This document shows, in pieces, positions 43,456-53,263 of a stretch of 64,000 nt of DNA; position 1 is the first letter of the stretch; each line of letters begins with the position of its first letter. The translations under genes were made by a program, and so were the position numbers. The DNA lies in the NCBI GenBank assembly GCA_002452265.1, contig DKEW01000086.1, positions 29,633 to 93,632 of the forward strand, given 5' to 3'. The stretch is from Pelobacter sp. UBA6812 (GTDB taxonomy: Bacteria; Desulfobacterota; Desulfuromonadia; Desulfuromonadales; Syntrophotaleaceae). The notes beneath the pieces are model-generated. The model ran no database searches. It was not told the DNA's origin and saw only the letters and a program-made list of their open reading frames with translations.

Positions 43456-44810
43456 TCAACGGATTCGCTATCCCCTGCCTTCAATTTTTTCAAGACCATG
43501 TCCCGAAGAGTCATCCCGGCCAAAGCTTCGCGGTCCGCACTTTCAAGAATTTTCTCCACCTCAGCAACAATGTCTCTTCCAGGCATACGAAAATTGCGGG
43601 GCTGAGTTGAACCATCCTCTCGAAGAGCCTGCAAAACAGTGTACACTTCGATACCTTCAGGTGCGCTGCCAGGGTGATAGACATGTCCGCCCTCATCGGG
43701 TTCCTGAACCTTCGCCAGCAATCCAAGTCTGACCAGGTCGTTAAGTATGGAACGCACCAGACGCGGAGGCAATCGGAGTTCCGAGCAAAGCCGTGCATGG
43801 TTCCAAGCTGCGCTGTTAGAGTAAAAGGATTCCGCGCAGAGCAACAGAACAGTCATGGCAACCCTTTCCCGACTGGCGAAATTAGCCGCTTCCTCGCCAT
43901 ATTCCTCGCGAATAATGGTGGCATTTTGCATGGCATAAGTCAGCTCAAGCCCAAGCAGAACAATCATCCACGAGACGTACAACCAGACGATGAGGATCGG
44001 CAGTGCAGCCATGGTACCGTAGATGGCATTGTAGCGGGATACACCGATCTGAAAGTTGACGTAGCTCCACTGTGCCAGTTGCCATAAAGTCCCGCCAAAA
44101 ATACCGCCAACCAGAGCCGGGGCAAACTGCACGCGCGTATTGGGCATGAACAGATACATAAACGTAAATGCCGCCCACACGGCCAGATACGGCAGGATAT
44201 TGAACAGCAGCAACAAAGCCTCTCCGACGAACGCCGTCTCCAGTAGTTTCTGTACCAGCGACTGGCTACGCAGTGAGGTGGTCAGCGAAAGCGCCGCGAC
44301 CATAAGTAAAGGGCTGAGCAGAACGACTGAAAAATAATCGGCAAAACGCCGAATCATGGTCCTGGTTTCCTTGACCCCCCATATATGGTTGAAACTCTTT
44401 TCAATATTCGACAGCAGCGTAAGAACAGTGATTACCAAAATGGCAAGACCGACGGTACCAAGACGGCGAAAGTTGGTGTTTTCTATATACGAAAGAATGG
44501 CCCCGATCACTTCCTCGGAGCCATGGGTGAATACCTTGAAAAGGAGAGGCTCAAGCAGATTCTGTCCGCCAAATCCTTTGATGAGGGAAAACATGAGAGC
44601 CAGCAAAGGAACAATGGACAACAAAGTGGCGTAGGTCAGGGCCGAAGCCCGCAACATGCAGCCATCGGAGACAAAGCCGCGCACGACAATGGCTGCAACC
44701 TGCAATTGACGCATTAAAAAAAGCCGCCCGCGAGTCAGTTCATGGGCATCCAGGTGCCATAAGTCATGCAGCAAAAAAATGCGAAGCTTGTCCCATAACC
44801 GGTTTGCCAA
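43443..44810 (-). CDS. YihY/BrkB-family membrane protein with C-terminal winged helix
   Basis: 455 residues from TTG 44810, five bases after AAGGAGG; TTG 44837 is in frame but has no site. Six membrane segments with family hallmarks: CMLRASALTYATLLSIVPLLALM, IENTNFRRLGTVGLAILV, NHIWGVKETRT, YLFMPNTRVQFAPALVGGIFGGTLW and YVSWMIVLLGLELTYAM. After residue 300, a soluble part (RLCSELRLPPRLVRSILNDLVRLGLL) looks like a winged helix. Family members were once misnamed RNase BN; function is unknown, probably transport or envelope upkeep. Its end overlaps lpxH on the opposite strand. Confidence 0.88.
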   Translation of the reverse strand: MANRLWDKLRIFLLHDLWHLDAHELTRGRLFLMRQLQVAAIVVRGFVSDGCMLRASALTYATLLSIVPLLALMFSLIKGFGGQNLLEPLLFKVFTHGSEEVIGAILSYIENTNFRRLGTVGLAILVITVLTLLSNIEKSFNHIWGVKETRTMIRRFADYFSVVLLSPLLMVAALSLTTSLRSQSLVQKLLETAFVGEALLLLFNILPYLAVWAAFTFMYLFMPNTRVQFAPALVGGIFGGTLWQLAQWSYVNFQIGVSRYNAIYGTMAALPILIVWLYVSWMIVLLGLELTYAMQNATIIREEYGEEAANFASRERVAMTVLLLCAESFYSNSAAWNHARLCSELRLPPRLVRSILNDLVRLGLLAKVQEPDEGGHVYHPGSAPEGIEVYTVLQALREDGSTQPRNFRMPGRDIVAEVEKILESADREALAGMTLRDMVLKKLKAGDSESVDQDG

Positions 44811-44899
44811 TCTGGCCTCCTTCCACTGCGCGAACAAACCACGCTAAGTCTTCGTAGCATTACACTATATGCGCCAGGATTCACGATAATCCCGGCAAT

Positions 44900-45415
44900 T
44901 TACTCCGTGACATCCAGGATAATCTCCGACATGAATTGCCGCCGGGATGGATCAACCTCGTCACTTTCCCGCAAATAAAGAGCATTGATCGTCGCTAAGG
45001 CCGTGTTGAGCCGATCGAGATCGATAATCATATCTCCGGAAAGGCTGGTCAGTTCCTGACAATTTTCAGGACAAAAATCGACCTGAGCATCCCCGTCGAT
45101 ACGAGTCAAAATGGGTAATCCGTGGGTTCGGCAGATCATGGGCCGTACCTGATAAATAAGGCAGACATGATCTTCCAGCAAGGGGCAAGGGCCATCGTGA
45201 AGGGCGTTTTTCGCACGTTCACGCAGCTTTAACCTCTGAAATGCCGGCAGGGCCTTGATGGCTTTCGCCACCACTGCAGCCTCGACCTGGAACAGACTAA
45301 GGTGCAGACAGCAGGCATCACAACCTTTGCGACAGGCAAGGTGTCCCTGCAGGCGCGCACCGATTGTATCGCAGAGGGCATCTACCCTCCTCACAAGATC
45401 CTGATAATTACGCAT
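44900..45415 (-). CDS. YkgJ-family cysteine-cluster protein
   Basis: 171 residues from ATG 45415 (no clear ribosome site; GTG 45439 in frame is the alternative). It has the CxxCC-type zinc/iron cluster pattern: CRKGCDACCLHL near 34, CPLLEDHVCLIYQVRPMICRTHGLP around 85-110, and a further Cys in CPENC. The family (UPF0153) probably binds a metal or iron-sulfur cluster; its role is unknown. A second member is encoded at 58382-59047. Directly upstream lies a tandem array of a 7-base unit, so expression could be affected by repeat number. Confidence 0.8.
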   Translation of the reverse strand: MRNYQDLVRRVDALCDTIGARLQGHLACRKGCDACCLHLSLFQVEAAVVAKAIKALPAFQRLKLRERAKNALHDGPCPLLEDHVCLIYQVRPMICRTHGLPILTRIDGDAQVDFCPENCQELTSLSGDMIIDLDRLNTALATINALYLRESDEVDPSRRQFMSEIILDVTE

Positions 45416-45428
45416 GCTGTTGGTTTTG

Positions 45429-45460
45429 TCACTTGTCACTTGTCACTTGTCACTTGTCAG
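45429..45460. repeat. Tandem heptanucleotide repeat before the YkgJ gene
   Basis: GTCACTT is repeated four times exactly (45429-45456), then a partial unit GTCA. The array reads AAGTGAC on the coding strand and ends about 14 bases before the chosen ATG, overlapping the alternative GTG start. Seven is not a multiple of three, so gain or loss of a unit would shift any longer frame through it. Confidence 0.9.
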
Positions 45461-45544
45461 TGGGCACTGGGGATTGGGGTTGCACCGGCAGACCGTTGCG
45501 CAGCATAGCCTCTTTGCCGATATCGGTCAACTTGGCTCTAAACA

Positions 45545-46171
45545 CTATCCAAGCACTCCTCGAGCCCCGTCAATGGCATATTGCACCGCGAGAAATGCCA
45601 GGATCAACCCCAGGATGCGGGTAACCACCGCCATACCCAGACGGCCCAGCACTTTTCCCAACAACTCGGCCTGCCACAAAATAAGACCGGTGACAGCAAA
45701 CACCATGAATGTACCAAAAAGAAGAACCAGATAGTCGTATAAGCCGGAAGCTTTTCCGGCGAACAATAATGCGGTGGCGATAGCCCCAGGACCAGCCAGT
45801 AGCGGTACAGCCAGCGGAGTAATGGAAACGTCTTTTTTGGTTTCGGCGAGCCGTTCTTCACGACGGCTGATTTCGGTACCAGTGGTGCGTCCGTAAAGCA
45901 TTTCCATGGCGATTACAAACAACAACACCCCGCCACAAATCTGAACAGCCTCGGTTTGAATCCCGAAGTATCCCAGCAGCCACGGCCCTGCCAGAATAAA
46001 AAAACAAATCACCAGGCAGGCCACCAGGCAACCGCGTAATGCCATGGCACGGCGCTCGGCTCTGGTATTATCGGGTGTGATCGCCAGCAGAACAGGCGCG
46101 CCAGCCACCGGATCAACCAGAATGATCATCTGAACCATAAATGTTACCAGCAGTTCCAGGCTGCCCCGCAT
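45545..46171 (-). CDS. MarC-family integral membrane protein
   Basis: 208 residues from ATG 46171, seven bases after AAAGGG; ATG 46177 and 46192 are alternatives. Six hydrophobic segments with family motifs VQMIILVDPVAGAPVLLAI, TPLAVPLLAGPGAIATALL and GLILAFLAVQYAIDGARGVL. The family (UPF0056) was linked to multiple antibiotic resistance by name only; transport activity has not been shown. It stands alone, between the YkgJ gene and the M16 pair. No regulatory site was recognised. Confidence 0.88.
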   Translation of the reverse strand: MRGSLELLVTFMVQMIILVDPVAGAPVLLAITPDNTRAERRAMALRGCLVACLVICFFILAGPWLLGYFGIQTEAVQICGGVLLFVIAMEMLYGRTTGTEISRREERLAETKKDVSITPLAVPLLAGPGAIATALLFAGKASGLYDYLVLLFGTFMVFAVTGLILWQAELLGKVLGRLGMAVVTRILGLILAFLAVQYAIDGARGVLG

Positions 46172-46290
46172 AGGCATCCCTTTCGTAAACATATGAGGAT
46201 ACTGTCGCGATCAAGAACGCCATCCGGCCGGCTCTATTCATTCACAGGCGTTCGCCTGCGGATAAAATCCCATAAAGACGAATCAGTCGA

Positions 46291-47721
46291 TCAGTTAGCC
46301 GTATCACCATTAAAAGGTCCCATGTTTTCCAGAGGCAACCCAAGTTGTTTAGCAAGTTCGGCAGGATGTTCAGGGTCACCAACCAATACTATGGTTTGCG
46401 CCTCTGGATGCAAATGACGACGGGCTGCCGCCAGGACATCTTTGGCTGTAACGGCCGCCAACCGCTCACGATAACGGTCGAGATAGTCTTCAGGATATCC
46501 GTAAAAAACCAGACGCATGGTTTGGCTGACAATCTCATGGGAATCATCAAAAGCGAATACAAAGGAATTAATAAGGCTATCCTTGGCCAAAGTCAGCTCA
46601 TCCTCGGAGACCGGTTCTCGGGTCATATTTTCCATTTCCTGGCGCATCAGACCCACAACCTCGGCCACCGTAGCATTTTTGGTTTCCGCACCGGCAACAA
46701 ACAATCCGGGCAGCCGTCGTCCGACCTGAAAAGACGAGTAGACCGAGTAAGCCAACCCCCGCCGGGTACGTATCTCCTGCATCAGACGGGAATTAAAACT
46801 CCCCCCTCCCAGGATAAAATCGAGCACCCGCAACGCATACAGATCGGGATCGTCTTTTTTAATCCCTCGTTGCCCTATCAAAACGGTTGTCTGGGGGATC
46901 TCTTTATGGACAAGCAACATGGCAGGGGCGGCTGCAAGTGGTAACGGTTCCAGTTGGCGGAATGATGGAACGACGCCGGACCAACTTTCAAATAAATGCC
47001 CCAGAAGATTTTCCAGGGTCTTGCGATCGATATCTCCGGAAACAGCCAACCACATATTATCCGGCCTGATAAAACGACGATGAAAATTTTCAAGGTCTTC
47101 TCGCTTAATAGCCTTAACGGTCTCCAGCGTGGGCATCACCCCCAAGGCATGGCCCTGATATAGCGCGGACACCAATGTCTTTTGCGCCAAAACGGACGAG
47201 CTATCGGCCTCCCGCCGAATACTTTCGAGCATACGTCGGCGCGCCAGTTCAACTCTCTGCGGATCGAAATGCGGTCGCCGCATCATATCTGCAAGCAACC
47301 CCACCCCCTCATCCAGATCGGCGGTTTGCAAAGACAGGTTCAGGACCGTCGCATAACTCTCGCTGTTTATACTCAAATCTGCGGCTATACGTTCCAGAGT
47401 CGACTCGACCTCATCGGCACTCCTGTCACCTGCCCCGGCACTGCGCACGGCGCTACTATGCAGTTGCGCCAAACCGCTCTTATCAGGCGGGTCGTTAATA
47501 CTGCCGGCATCAAACATGGCACTCATGGTTACCAGCGGTAATTCATGGTCTTCGCGCAAAAACACCTGAATACCATTGGCAAGTTGAAACCTCTCGACCT
47601 TCGGTAATTCAAAACTCAAAGGCGCGAAAGTCAACCTGTCGGGGTGTTCCATACGGTGCGATAGCGTACAACCTGCCAGCAGGGCCAACCCAACCAGAGT
47701 TACCACCCAACATTTTTTCAC
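46291..47721 (-). CDS. M16-family peptidase subunit without HxxEH, lipoprotein
   Basis: 476 residues with a lipoprotein signal (VTLVGLALLAGC). The M16 fold is clear (FQLANGIQVFLREDHELPLV, LYALRVLDFILGGGSFNSRLMQEIRTRRGLAYSVYS), but the zinc motif HxxEH is missing; the segment reads SGLAQLHSSAVRSAG. It therefore resembles the non-catalytic subunit of processing peptidases, keeping the arginine-tyrosine pair (RRGLAYS) that binds substrate. It overlaps the upstream active partner by four bases, so the two likely form a heterodimer in the periplasm, attached to the outer membrane. Confidence 0.9.
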   Translation of the reverse strand: MKKCWVVTLVGLALLAGCTLSHRMEHPDRLTFAPLSFELPKVERFQLANGIQVFLREDHELPLVTMSAMFDAGSINDPPDKSGLAQLHSSAVRSAGAGDRSADEVESTLERIAADLSINSESYATVLNLSLQTADLDEGVGLLADMMRRPHFDPQRVELARRRMLESIRREADSSSVLAQKTLVSALYQGHALGVMPTLETVKAIKREDLENFHRRFIRPDNMWLAVSGDIDRKTLENLLGHLFESWSGVVPSFRQLEPLPLAAAPAMLLVHKEIPQTTVLIGQRGIKKDDPDLYALRVLDFILGGGSFNSRLMQEIRTRRGLAYSVYSSFQVGRRLPGLFVAGAETKNATVAEVVGLMRQEMENMTREPVSEDELTLAKDSLINSFVFAFDDSHEIVSQTMRLVFYGYPEDYLDRYRERLAAVTAKDVLAAARRHLHPEAQTIVLVGDPEHPAELAKQLGLPLENMGPFNGDTAN

Positions 47722-49214
47722 GGCTGTTGTCCTTTCGCCTCAAGAATCGCCACCGTACGATTTTCACTGGTGAAATATTTCCTCGCCACAGCCATGACAT
47801 CTTCCGCCGTCACCGAAGCAACCTGTCGATCGTACTCGGAAAGGTAGCGCCAGTCTCCTGCAACCGTTTGAAAATAGGTCAACATACCGGCGAGTCCGCT
47901 ATTACTTTTCAAAGATCGCAATTGGTCAACCCGCAGCCGATTACGAACCCGTTTCAGGTCGGCATCGTTTACCGGCTTCCGGGACAAGCGATCAAGCTCC
48001 TCATATAACGCGTGTTCAACCTCTTCTACTGTATGCGGATGGCGCGGCACCAGATGACAAACAAACAGGTTGGGATAACGCGAACCAGGGGCGACGTAAG
48101 TCGATACCTCTGCAGCCAGCTGTTTTTCAACCACCAGTCTCTGGTAGAGGCGCGAGGTGCGCCCCTGGCCAAGCAATTGATCGATAACATCGAACACATA
48201 GTCATCGCGACTGGGCAGGGTCGGTTTATGAAAGGCTACCTCCAGCTTCGGCTGCGCATCAAATACAACTTTTACACGTCGCTCTCCTCGCTGAGGGGGT
48301 TCCACTGTCGCTACACCAGGCACGGGGGTCCCTGCAGCCAGATGTCCGAAATAGCGACCAACCATAGCTACGGCTTCATCGAAATCAACCGCCCCCACCA
48401 GAGCAATGACCGTGTTGACTGGAGTATAATACTTGTGCATGAATTCGCGGGCCTGACGCGGCCTCAAGTTACGGATATCGGAAGGCCAACCGATGATGGG
48501 ATGGCGATAAGGGTGTACGGTAAAGGCAGTCGCCAGCAGTTGTTCATAAAGCAATCCGTCAGGATTACTGTCGTAAGAACGGCGGCGCTCTTCCAGAATT
48601 ACGTCCCGTTCCGTATAAAATTCACGTAGTACTGCATGAGCCATGCGATCAGACTCCACAGCAGCCCACAGTTCAAGCTTATTCGAAGGCAAGGAAATGA
48701 TATAGCTGGTCAGGTCTTTGCTGGTAAAAGCATTATAACCAACCCCACCATGGCGGGCATAAATATTTGATGCCTCATCCGTAACAACAAAATCTCGGTG
48801 TTTTTGCTGTAAAGCATGCAGCCGATCTTCCAAGGCGGACATCGCTTTCGGATCGACATTGGGACTGCGACGCAAATCATCCAGAGCGTCCCCAGCCTTC
48901 TCGATCGCAGCCAGTAACGGCTTTTCTGCAGTAAAATTGCGAGTACCAAGGATTTCGGTACCCTTGAACCGCAAGTGCTCAAGAAAATGAGCCAACCCTC
49001 GATCGCCATTGGTTTCATCGACGGAACCCACACCAACGGTGAGATAAGCGCTAAAGGTTGGCGCATTATGTCGTTCCACCACCAGCAATCGTAAGCCATT
49101 GGGAAAGATATGCTCCTGCACCTTTTCGGCTAACGGCTGCGCATGGCAGATCGAAGTCCACAGACAAAATAAAAAAATGGCGGCCAACCGCCGCCATCCT
49201 TTAGAGGATATCAC
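47718..49214 (-). CDS. M16-family zinc peptidase, catalytic subunit
   Basis: 498 residues with a signal peptide (RLAAIFLFCLWTSICHA). The zinc motif is intact: HFLEH in GLAHFLEHLRFKGTE, with a downstream glutamate in the YNAFTSKDLTSY to ESDRMAH region. GTG 49214 follows GAAGGG. The protein is secreted to the periplasm and pairs with the lipoprotein gene just downstream. An insert of about 60 residues (KPLLAAIEKAGDALDDLRR) follows the active site. Known homologues degrade peptides or process envelope proteins; substrate unknown. Confidence 0.92.
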   Translation of the reverse strand: MISSKGWRRLAAIFLFCLWTSICHAQPLAEKVQEHIFPNGLRLLVVERHNAPTFSAYLTVGVGSVDETNGDRGLAHFLEHLRFKGTEILGTRNFTAEKPLLAAIEKAGDALDDLRRSPNVDPKAMSALEDRLHALQQKHRDFVVTDEASNIYARHGGVGYNAFTSKDLTSYIISLPSNKLELWAAVESDRMAHAVLREFYTERDVILEERRRSYDSNPDGLLYEQLLATAFTVHPYRHPIIGWPSDIRNLRPRQAREFMHKYYTPVNTVIALVGAVDFDEAVAMVGRYFGHLAAGTPVPGVATVEPPQRGERRVKVVFDAQPKLEVAFHKPTLPSRDDYVFDVIDQLLGQGRTSRLYQRLVVEKQLAAEVSTYVAPGSRYPNLFVCHLVPRHPHTVEEVEHALYEELDRLSRKPVNDADLKRVRNRLRVDQLRSLKSNSGLAGMLTYFQTVAGDWRYLSEYDRQVASVTAEDVMAVARKYFTSENRTVAILEAKGQQP

Positions 49215-49335
49215 GATAATCGTCCCTTCATGTTCAAGGCTTTATAAAGGTGTCCATCCAAAATTGCCTGATGACCACCGGTTAAGACGGTTGTAATATC
49301 GAGTATATACCCAAGTCCCGGGGTGAAGGCAAGAC

Positions 49336-51726
49336 TCATGATCCCGAACGCGGATCGATAAGCAGATGCTGGCGATCTTCAAACAATCGCTCTGCATGCT
49401 CAGGGTCTGGCATCAGGGTATGGGCGATCACTTCCGACAAACTCTCGACCATAAATACGTTCATTTCAGTACGAATATGCTCGTCAAGTTCCTGCAGGTT
49501 TTCACGGTTGCGCTCAGGCAGCAATACTGTTGTCACTCCGGCCCTCCGAGCGGCCAGAACCTTTTCTTTAACCCCCCCAATAGGCAGGATCCTGCCTGTC
49601 AGAGTGAGTTCCCCGGTCATGGCTACGTTGCGCCGGGCCGGTCTACCGGTCAGCAGCGAGATGAGAGCCGTAGCGATCGTCACACCGGCTGAAGGCCCGT
49701 CCTTGGGGATGGAGCCGGACGGAACATGGATATGAATATCGGTGTTTTCGAAAAATCCGGCATCGATACCAAATTCGGCATGATGGGCGCGTACATAGGA
49801 GAGCGCGGTTTTCGCCGATTCCTGCATGACACTGCCGAGGCTTCCGGTCAAGGTCAACTGTTTACTCCCCGCCATGGCCGAAACCTCGATAAAAATAATA
49901 TCCCCACCGGATTCCGTCCAGGCCAGGCCGGTCACAACTCCGACACGGTCTTCCTCGGACGCAACATCAGAAAAATATTTGCGCGGGCCGAGCATCTTTT
50001 CAACCTCATCGGAATTAATAACGGCCGGCGCCGTCTTACCCTTGGCGACTTCTTTGGCCACTTTACGGCAAATTGATGCAATTTGCCGATCGATGCCGCG
50101 CACTCCTGCTTCACGAGTATAGTCTTTGATGATTTTAAGAACCGCCATCTCTTCAAATGGCACAGGGTGGTCCTCAAGACCATTTTCCGATATCTGTTTG
50201 GGTATCAAATATTTAAAAACAATCTGCAGTTTTTCCTCATCGGTATAACCGGGCAGGCGCAACACCTCCATGCGATCACGTAAAGGGGGTGGAATGGTAT
50301 CCATGATGTTAGCGGTTGTAATAAACATCACGTGCGACAGGTCAAACGGCACATCGAGATAGTGATCGGTAAAAGTGTCATTTTGCTCTGGATCGAGCAC
50401 TTCCAGTAGCGCTGCAGCTGGATCGCCACGGAAATCCTGCCCGATTTTGTCGACCTCGTCGAGCATGAAAACCGGATTATTGTTTCCGCAGCGACAGATT
50501 TCCTGAATGATGCGACCTGGCATAGCGCCTATATAGGTGCGCCGATGGCCTCGAATCTCTGCCTCATCTTTCATGCCACCCAGGGAAATACGAATGAACT
50601 TGCGCCCTAAAGACCGGGCGATGGAACGACCGAGAGAGGTTTTACCTACCCCCGGCGGCCCCACAAGGCAAAGGATGGGGCCTTTCAAAGAGGCTTTAAG
50701 TGTATGAACGGCGAGAAACTCAAGGATGCGCTCCTTTACCTCTACCAGATCATAATGATCCTCATCGAGGGTTTGTTGGGCGCGCTCGATGTCGAGGATA
50801 TCGGAAGTGCCTCGTCGCCACGGCATATTACATAGATATTCAACATAAGTCCGTGCGACCGTATATTCGGGAGATGAAGGGTTGATACGTTCCAGGCGAG
50901 CCAATTCTTTTTCAGCCACAGAGCGCACGCCCTCTGGCATATCGCCACTTTCTACAATCGAGCGAAAAGTTCTGATCTCTTCCTGCTGTGGATCTTCTTC
51001 CCCCAGTTGATGCTGAATTTGTTTGAGTTGTTCGCGTAACAGGTGTTCTTTTTGGCTGCGGACCGCAGAGCGTGGTCGGTCGGCATTACCCTGTCCCTTG
51101 AGCTGCATTTTTTGAATCTCGGCTGTCAAAAAAAGATAAACTTCCTTGAGACGCTCCAGAGGATCAAGAGTTTCGAGAAGACGCTGCTGGTCTTTGACTT
51201 CCATGTTCAGATAAACCGCCAACACGTCAGCAAGTTTGCCCGATTCATCTATACGCCCAGTAGAATGATTTATATCGTCCGGCAACGGCTTCCCAAGAGA
51301 TTGAGCCACCCTCAACAAAGCAACGATGCTCTGCATCATGGCCTGTGCAACGGCATTCCGGTTTTCACGGGCCGGGATCAGACTCACTGTGGCCATGACA
51401 AAAGGCGTAACCTGCCTTGTATTTATCAGGCGAACACGGTTAAGCCCTTCAAGCATGATTTTACAGCCCCCTTCCGGAAACCGTAAAACCTGGGTTATGC
51501 GGCAAATCGTCCCAACTCTTGCAAATTGTTCCCGGCCAGTGATCGGGTCAACGGCAAGGACCGTAAGGATAGCAATCAGACGATCACCCCGCAACGACTC
51601 TTCAACAAGCCCCATGTGTTCTTTACCGATAAATAAAGGAAAGGCCATATAAGGGAAAATAACCTGTTCATGCAGTGGATACACAGGCACTTCCGGCGGA
51701 ATAATATCCAAGGGCTGTCCGGTCAT
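49336..51726 (-). CDS. lon: ATP-dependent protease Lon
   Basis: 796 residues from ATG 51726 with GAAGGGAGA before it; an upstream frame to 51765 lacks a site. N-terminal LON substrate-binding domain (VPVYPLHEQVIFPYMAFPL), coiled coil (LLREQLKQIQHQLGEEDPQ), AAA+ with GPPGVGKTS and FMLDEVDKIG, and a Ser-Lys protease domain with nucleophile Ser679 in KDGPSAGV and Lys in GGVKEK near 720. It degrades misfolded and regulatory proteins in the cytoplasm. A sigma-70-like promoter lies about 160 bases upstream. Genomes of this group often carry several Lon proteins, so this may not be the only one. Confidence 0.95.
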   Translation of the reverse strand: MTGQPLDIIPPEVPVYPLHEQVIFPYMAFPLFIGKEHMGLVEESLRGDRLIAILTVLAVDPITGREQFARVGTICRITQVLRFPEGGCKIMLEGLNRVRLINTRQVTPFVMATVSLIPARENRNAVAQAMMQSIVALLRVAQSLGKPLPDDINHSTGRIDESGKLADVLAVYLNMEVKDQQRLLETLDPLERLKEVYLFLTAEIQKMQLKGQGNADRPRSAVRSQKEHLLREQLKQIQHQLGEEDPQQEEIRTFRSIVESGDMPEGVRSVAEKELARLERINPSSPEYTVARTYVEYLCNMPWRRGTSDILDIERAQQTLDEDHYDLVEVKERILEFLAVHTLKASLKGPILCLVGPPGVGKTSLGRSIARSLGRKFIRISLGGMKDEAEIRGHRRTYIGAMPGRIIQEICRCGNNNPVFMLDEVDKIGQDFRGDPAAALLEVLDPEQNDTFTDHYLDVPFDLSHVMFITTANIMDTIPPPLRDRMEVLRLPGYTDEEKLQIVFKYLIPKQISENGLEDHPVPFEEMAVLKIIKDYTREAGVRGIDRQIASICRKVAKEVAKGKTAPAVINSDEVEKMLGPRKYFSDVASEEDRVGVVTGLAWTESGGDIIFIEVSAMAGSKQLTLTGSLGSVMQESAKTALSYVRAHHAEFGIDAGFFENTDIHIHVPSGSIPKDGPSAGVTIATALISLLTGRPARRNVAMTGELTLTGRILPIGGVKEKVLAARRAGVTTVLLPERNRENLQELDEHIRTEMNVFMVESLSEVIAHTLMPDPEHAERLFEDRQHLLIDPRSGS

Positions 51727-51883
51727 GGGTATCTCCCTTCGCCTCATGCTTATCCGAAAATACAAAGGGGATAAAGAGACGTTGTTATCAGGAAAAAAAC
51801 TTTATGCGACAGGAAATGCTGAAATATCCGTGCACATGCAGGGAAATTTCAAAAACCAAATTTGGGTCGCATGCTGTCAATTA

Positions 51884-51911
51884 ATGATAACAATCGTTAA
51901 TGGACTGTCAA
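51884..51911 (-). promoter_or_regulatory. Sigma-70-like promoter upstream of lon
   Basis: On the minus strand TTGACA (51911-51906), a 16-base spacer and TATCAT (51889-51884). The -35 box is perfect and the -10 box has one mismatch. It lies about 160 bases before the lon start, which would give a long leader. Confidence 0.45.
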
Positions 51912-51988
51912 GAAAGAGAAAAGGTTATCATTCCAAGGACTTGGAGTGAGGAGCTAAAACTGTTTCAACGGCCGGAACGGAGATGGGA

Positions 51989-52957
51989 TCAATAACGTCG
52001 GTGAATTGCAGACTCGGCCAAATCGACAAGAGCCTGCCGCGCTGGAGAGTCCGGAAATGAAGCCAGTCTTGCAATAGCCTGGCTTACATAAAAACTCGCC
52101 TGTCGGTGGGTGTAGCCAATTCCATCATACCGAGTGATAAGGTTTTGCACAAAGGCGAGGTCATCGGCATGCAAATGGTCCTTGGTAAAAATAGTGGATA
52201 CCTTCTGCCGCTCCTCCCCCTGGCAGCATCCCAATACATAGATAAGGGGCAGAGTCATTTTCCCTTCGGCCAGATCGCGGCCAAGCAGCTTGCCGGATTC
52301 GTTCTGATCGGCGACATAATCCAGGGCATCATCAACCAATTGAAATGCAACCCCCAAATCCATACCGAAAGCGGCCAGATCTTCCTCACGATCACTCGGC
52401 AATTGGCCAAGGATAGCACCGCAACGACACGTTGCGGAAAACAGGGCCGCTGTCTTGCTGCGCACTACGGACAAGTAACGGTCTTCGTCCAGAGACAGAT
52501 CGCCACTATTCACGAGCTGGACCACCTCCCCTTGTGCCATAAGCGAGGAGGTCCCGGCCAATGCCTTCATAATGCGACGATCACAAAAATCGACCATCAA
52601 TTCAAAGCAGCGCGCAAACAGGTAGTCACCTACAAGTACGGCAACTTCATTGCCCCAAGCTGCGTTAGCAGAAACCTGCCCCCTGCGCAAAGGTGCCCCA
52701 TCGACCACATCATCATGAAGCAATGTTGCTGTATGGATAAATTCGATGATGCTGGCGAGAGTATACCGGTAATCCCCACCGTAACCGCTCAGACGGGCAC
52801 ATAGCAGCAACAGCACCGGTCTGATGCGTTTGCCTCCACTAGCCAGGATATGGTCGCTCATCTGGCGAATCAGCGGCACATCTGAAGTCAGGTATTGGCG
52901 AAAGCAGCCTTCAATATGTTCCAGATCTTCCCTGAGCAGTTTCTGAGCAAGCTGCAT
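51989..52957 (-). CDS. ispB: Polyprenyl diphosphate synthase (octaprenyl/heptaprenyl type)
   Basis: 322 residues from ATG 52957 (GGGAA upstream); TTG 52975 is the alternative. Aspartate-rich motifs: HDDVVDGAPLRRG (first, DDxxD) and FQLVDDALDYVAD (second), plus SGGKRIRPVLLLLCARL. It adds isopentenyl units to make the side chain of quinones; in this group that would be menaquinone, so the product is likely a long chain, but chain length is not readable here. Its promoter lies in the gap of about 300 bases that also holds the J-domain gene terminator. Confidence 0.9.
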   Translation of the reverse strand: MQLAQKLLREDLEHIEGCFRQYLTSDVPLIRQMSDHILASGGKRIRPVLLLLCARLSGYGGDYRYTLASIIEFIHTATLLHDDVVDGAPLRRGQVSANAAWGNEVAVLVGDYLFARCFELMVDFCDRRIMKALAGTSSLMAQGEVVQLVNSGDLSLDEDRYLSVVRSKTAALFSATCRCGAILGQLPSDREEDLAAFGMDLGVAFQLVDDALDYVADQNESGKLLGRDLAEGKMTLPLIYVLGCCQGEERQKVSTIFTKDHLHADDLAFVQNLITRYDGIGYTHRQASFYVSQAIARLASFPDSPARQALVDLAESAIHRRY

Positions 52958-53263
52958 GCAATTCCCATGTCTCAATGAGGTAAAATGAGGCTTATCCTAA
53001 AAAATTCGTATGAACCTTGTCAAAGCATTTTTCCCACCCACCACGCACACAAGCAAAAGTCGGATCACACTATTTGCATCATGCCATAATCGCCCCAACT
53101 AAAACGAGCAACTAATAATGGCGACAGGGTGGCTAAAGTCAACTTCAGATAACAATAACGGGCGAAGCATTCCTGCCTGCAATGGATAGAAATTAGAGAG
53201 AAAACGGGCAAGACCGTCGGCCTTGCCCGTTTTCTGGGTATTCAGATTATCCTATACAACAAA
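52958..53263. other. Non-coding gap between the J-domain gene and ispB
   Basis: About 306 bases. It contains the terminator of the J-domain gene and the presumed ispB promoter. Nothing else stands out. Confidence 0.5.
53200..53234 (-). terminator. Terminator after the J-domain gene
   Basis: A 13-bp perfect stem (53200-53212 with 53222-53234) and 9-base loop, 30 bases past the stop. The A/T-rich outer part (GAAAAC/GTTTTC) can supply the U-rich tail in either direction. Confidence 0.85.

Noticed and set aside
45429..45460. CRISPR-like array
   Set aside because: Units are contiguous 7-mers with no spacers; it is a simple tandem repeat.
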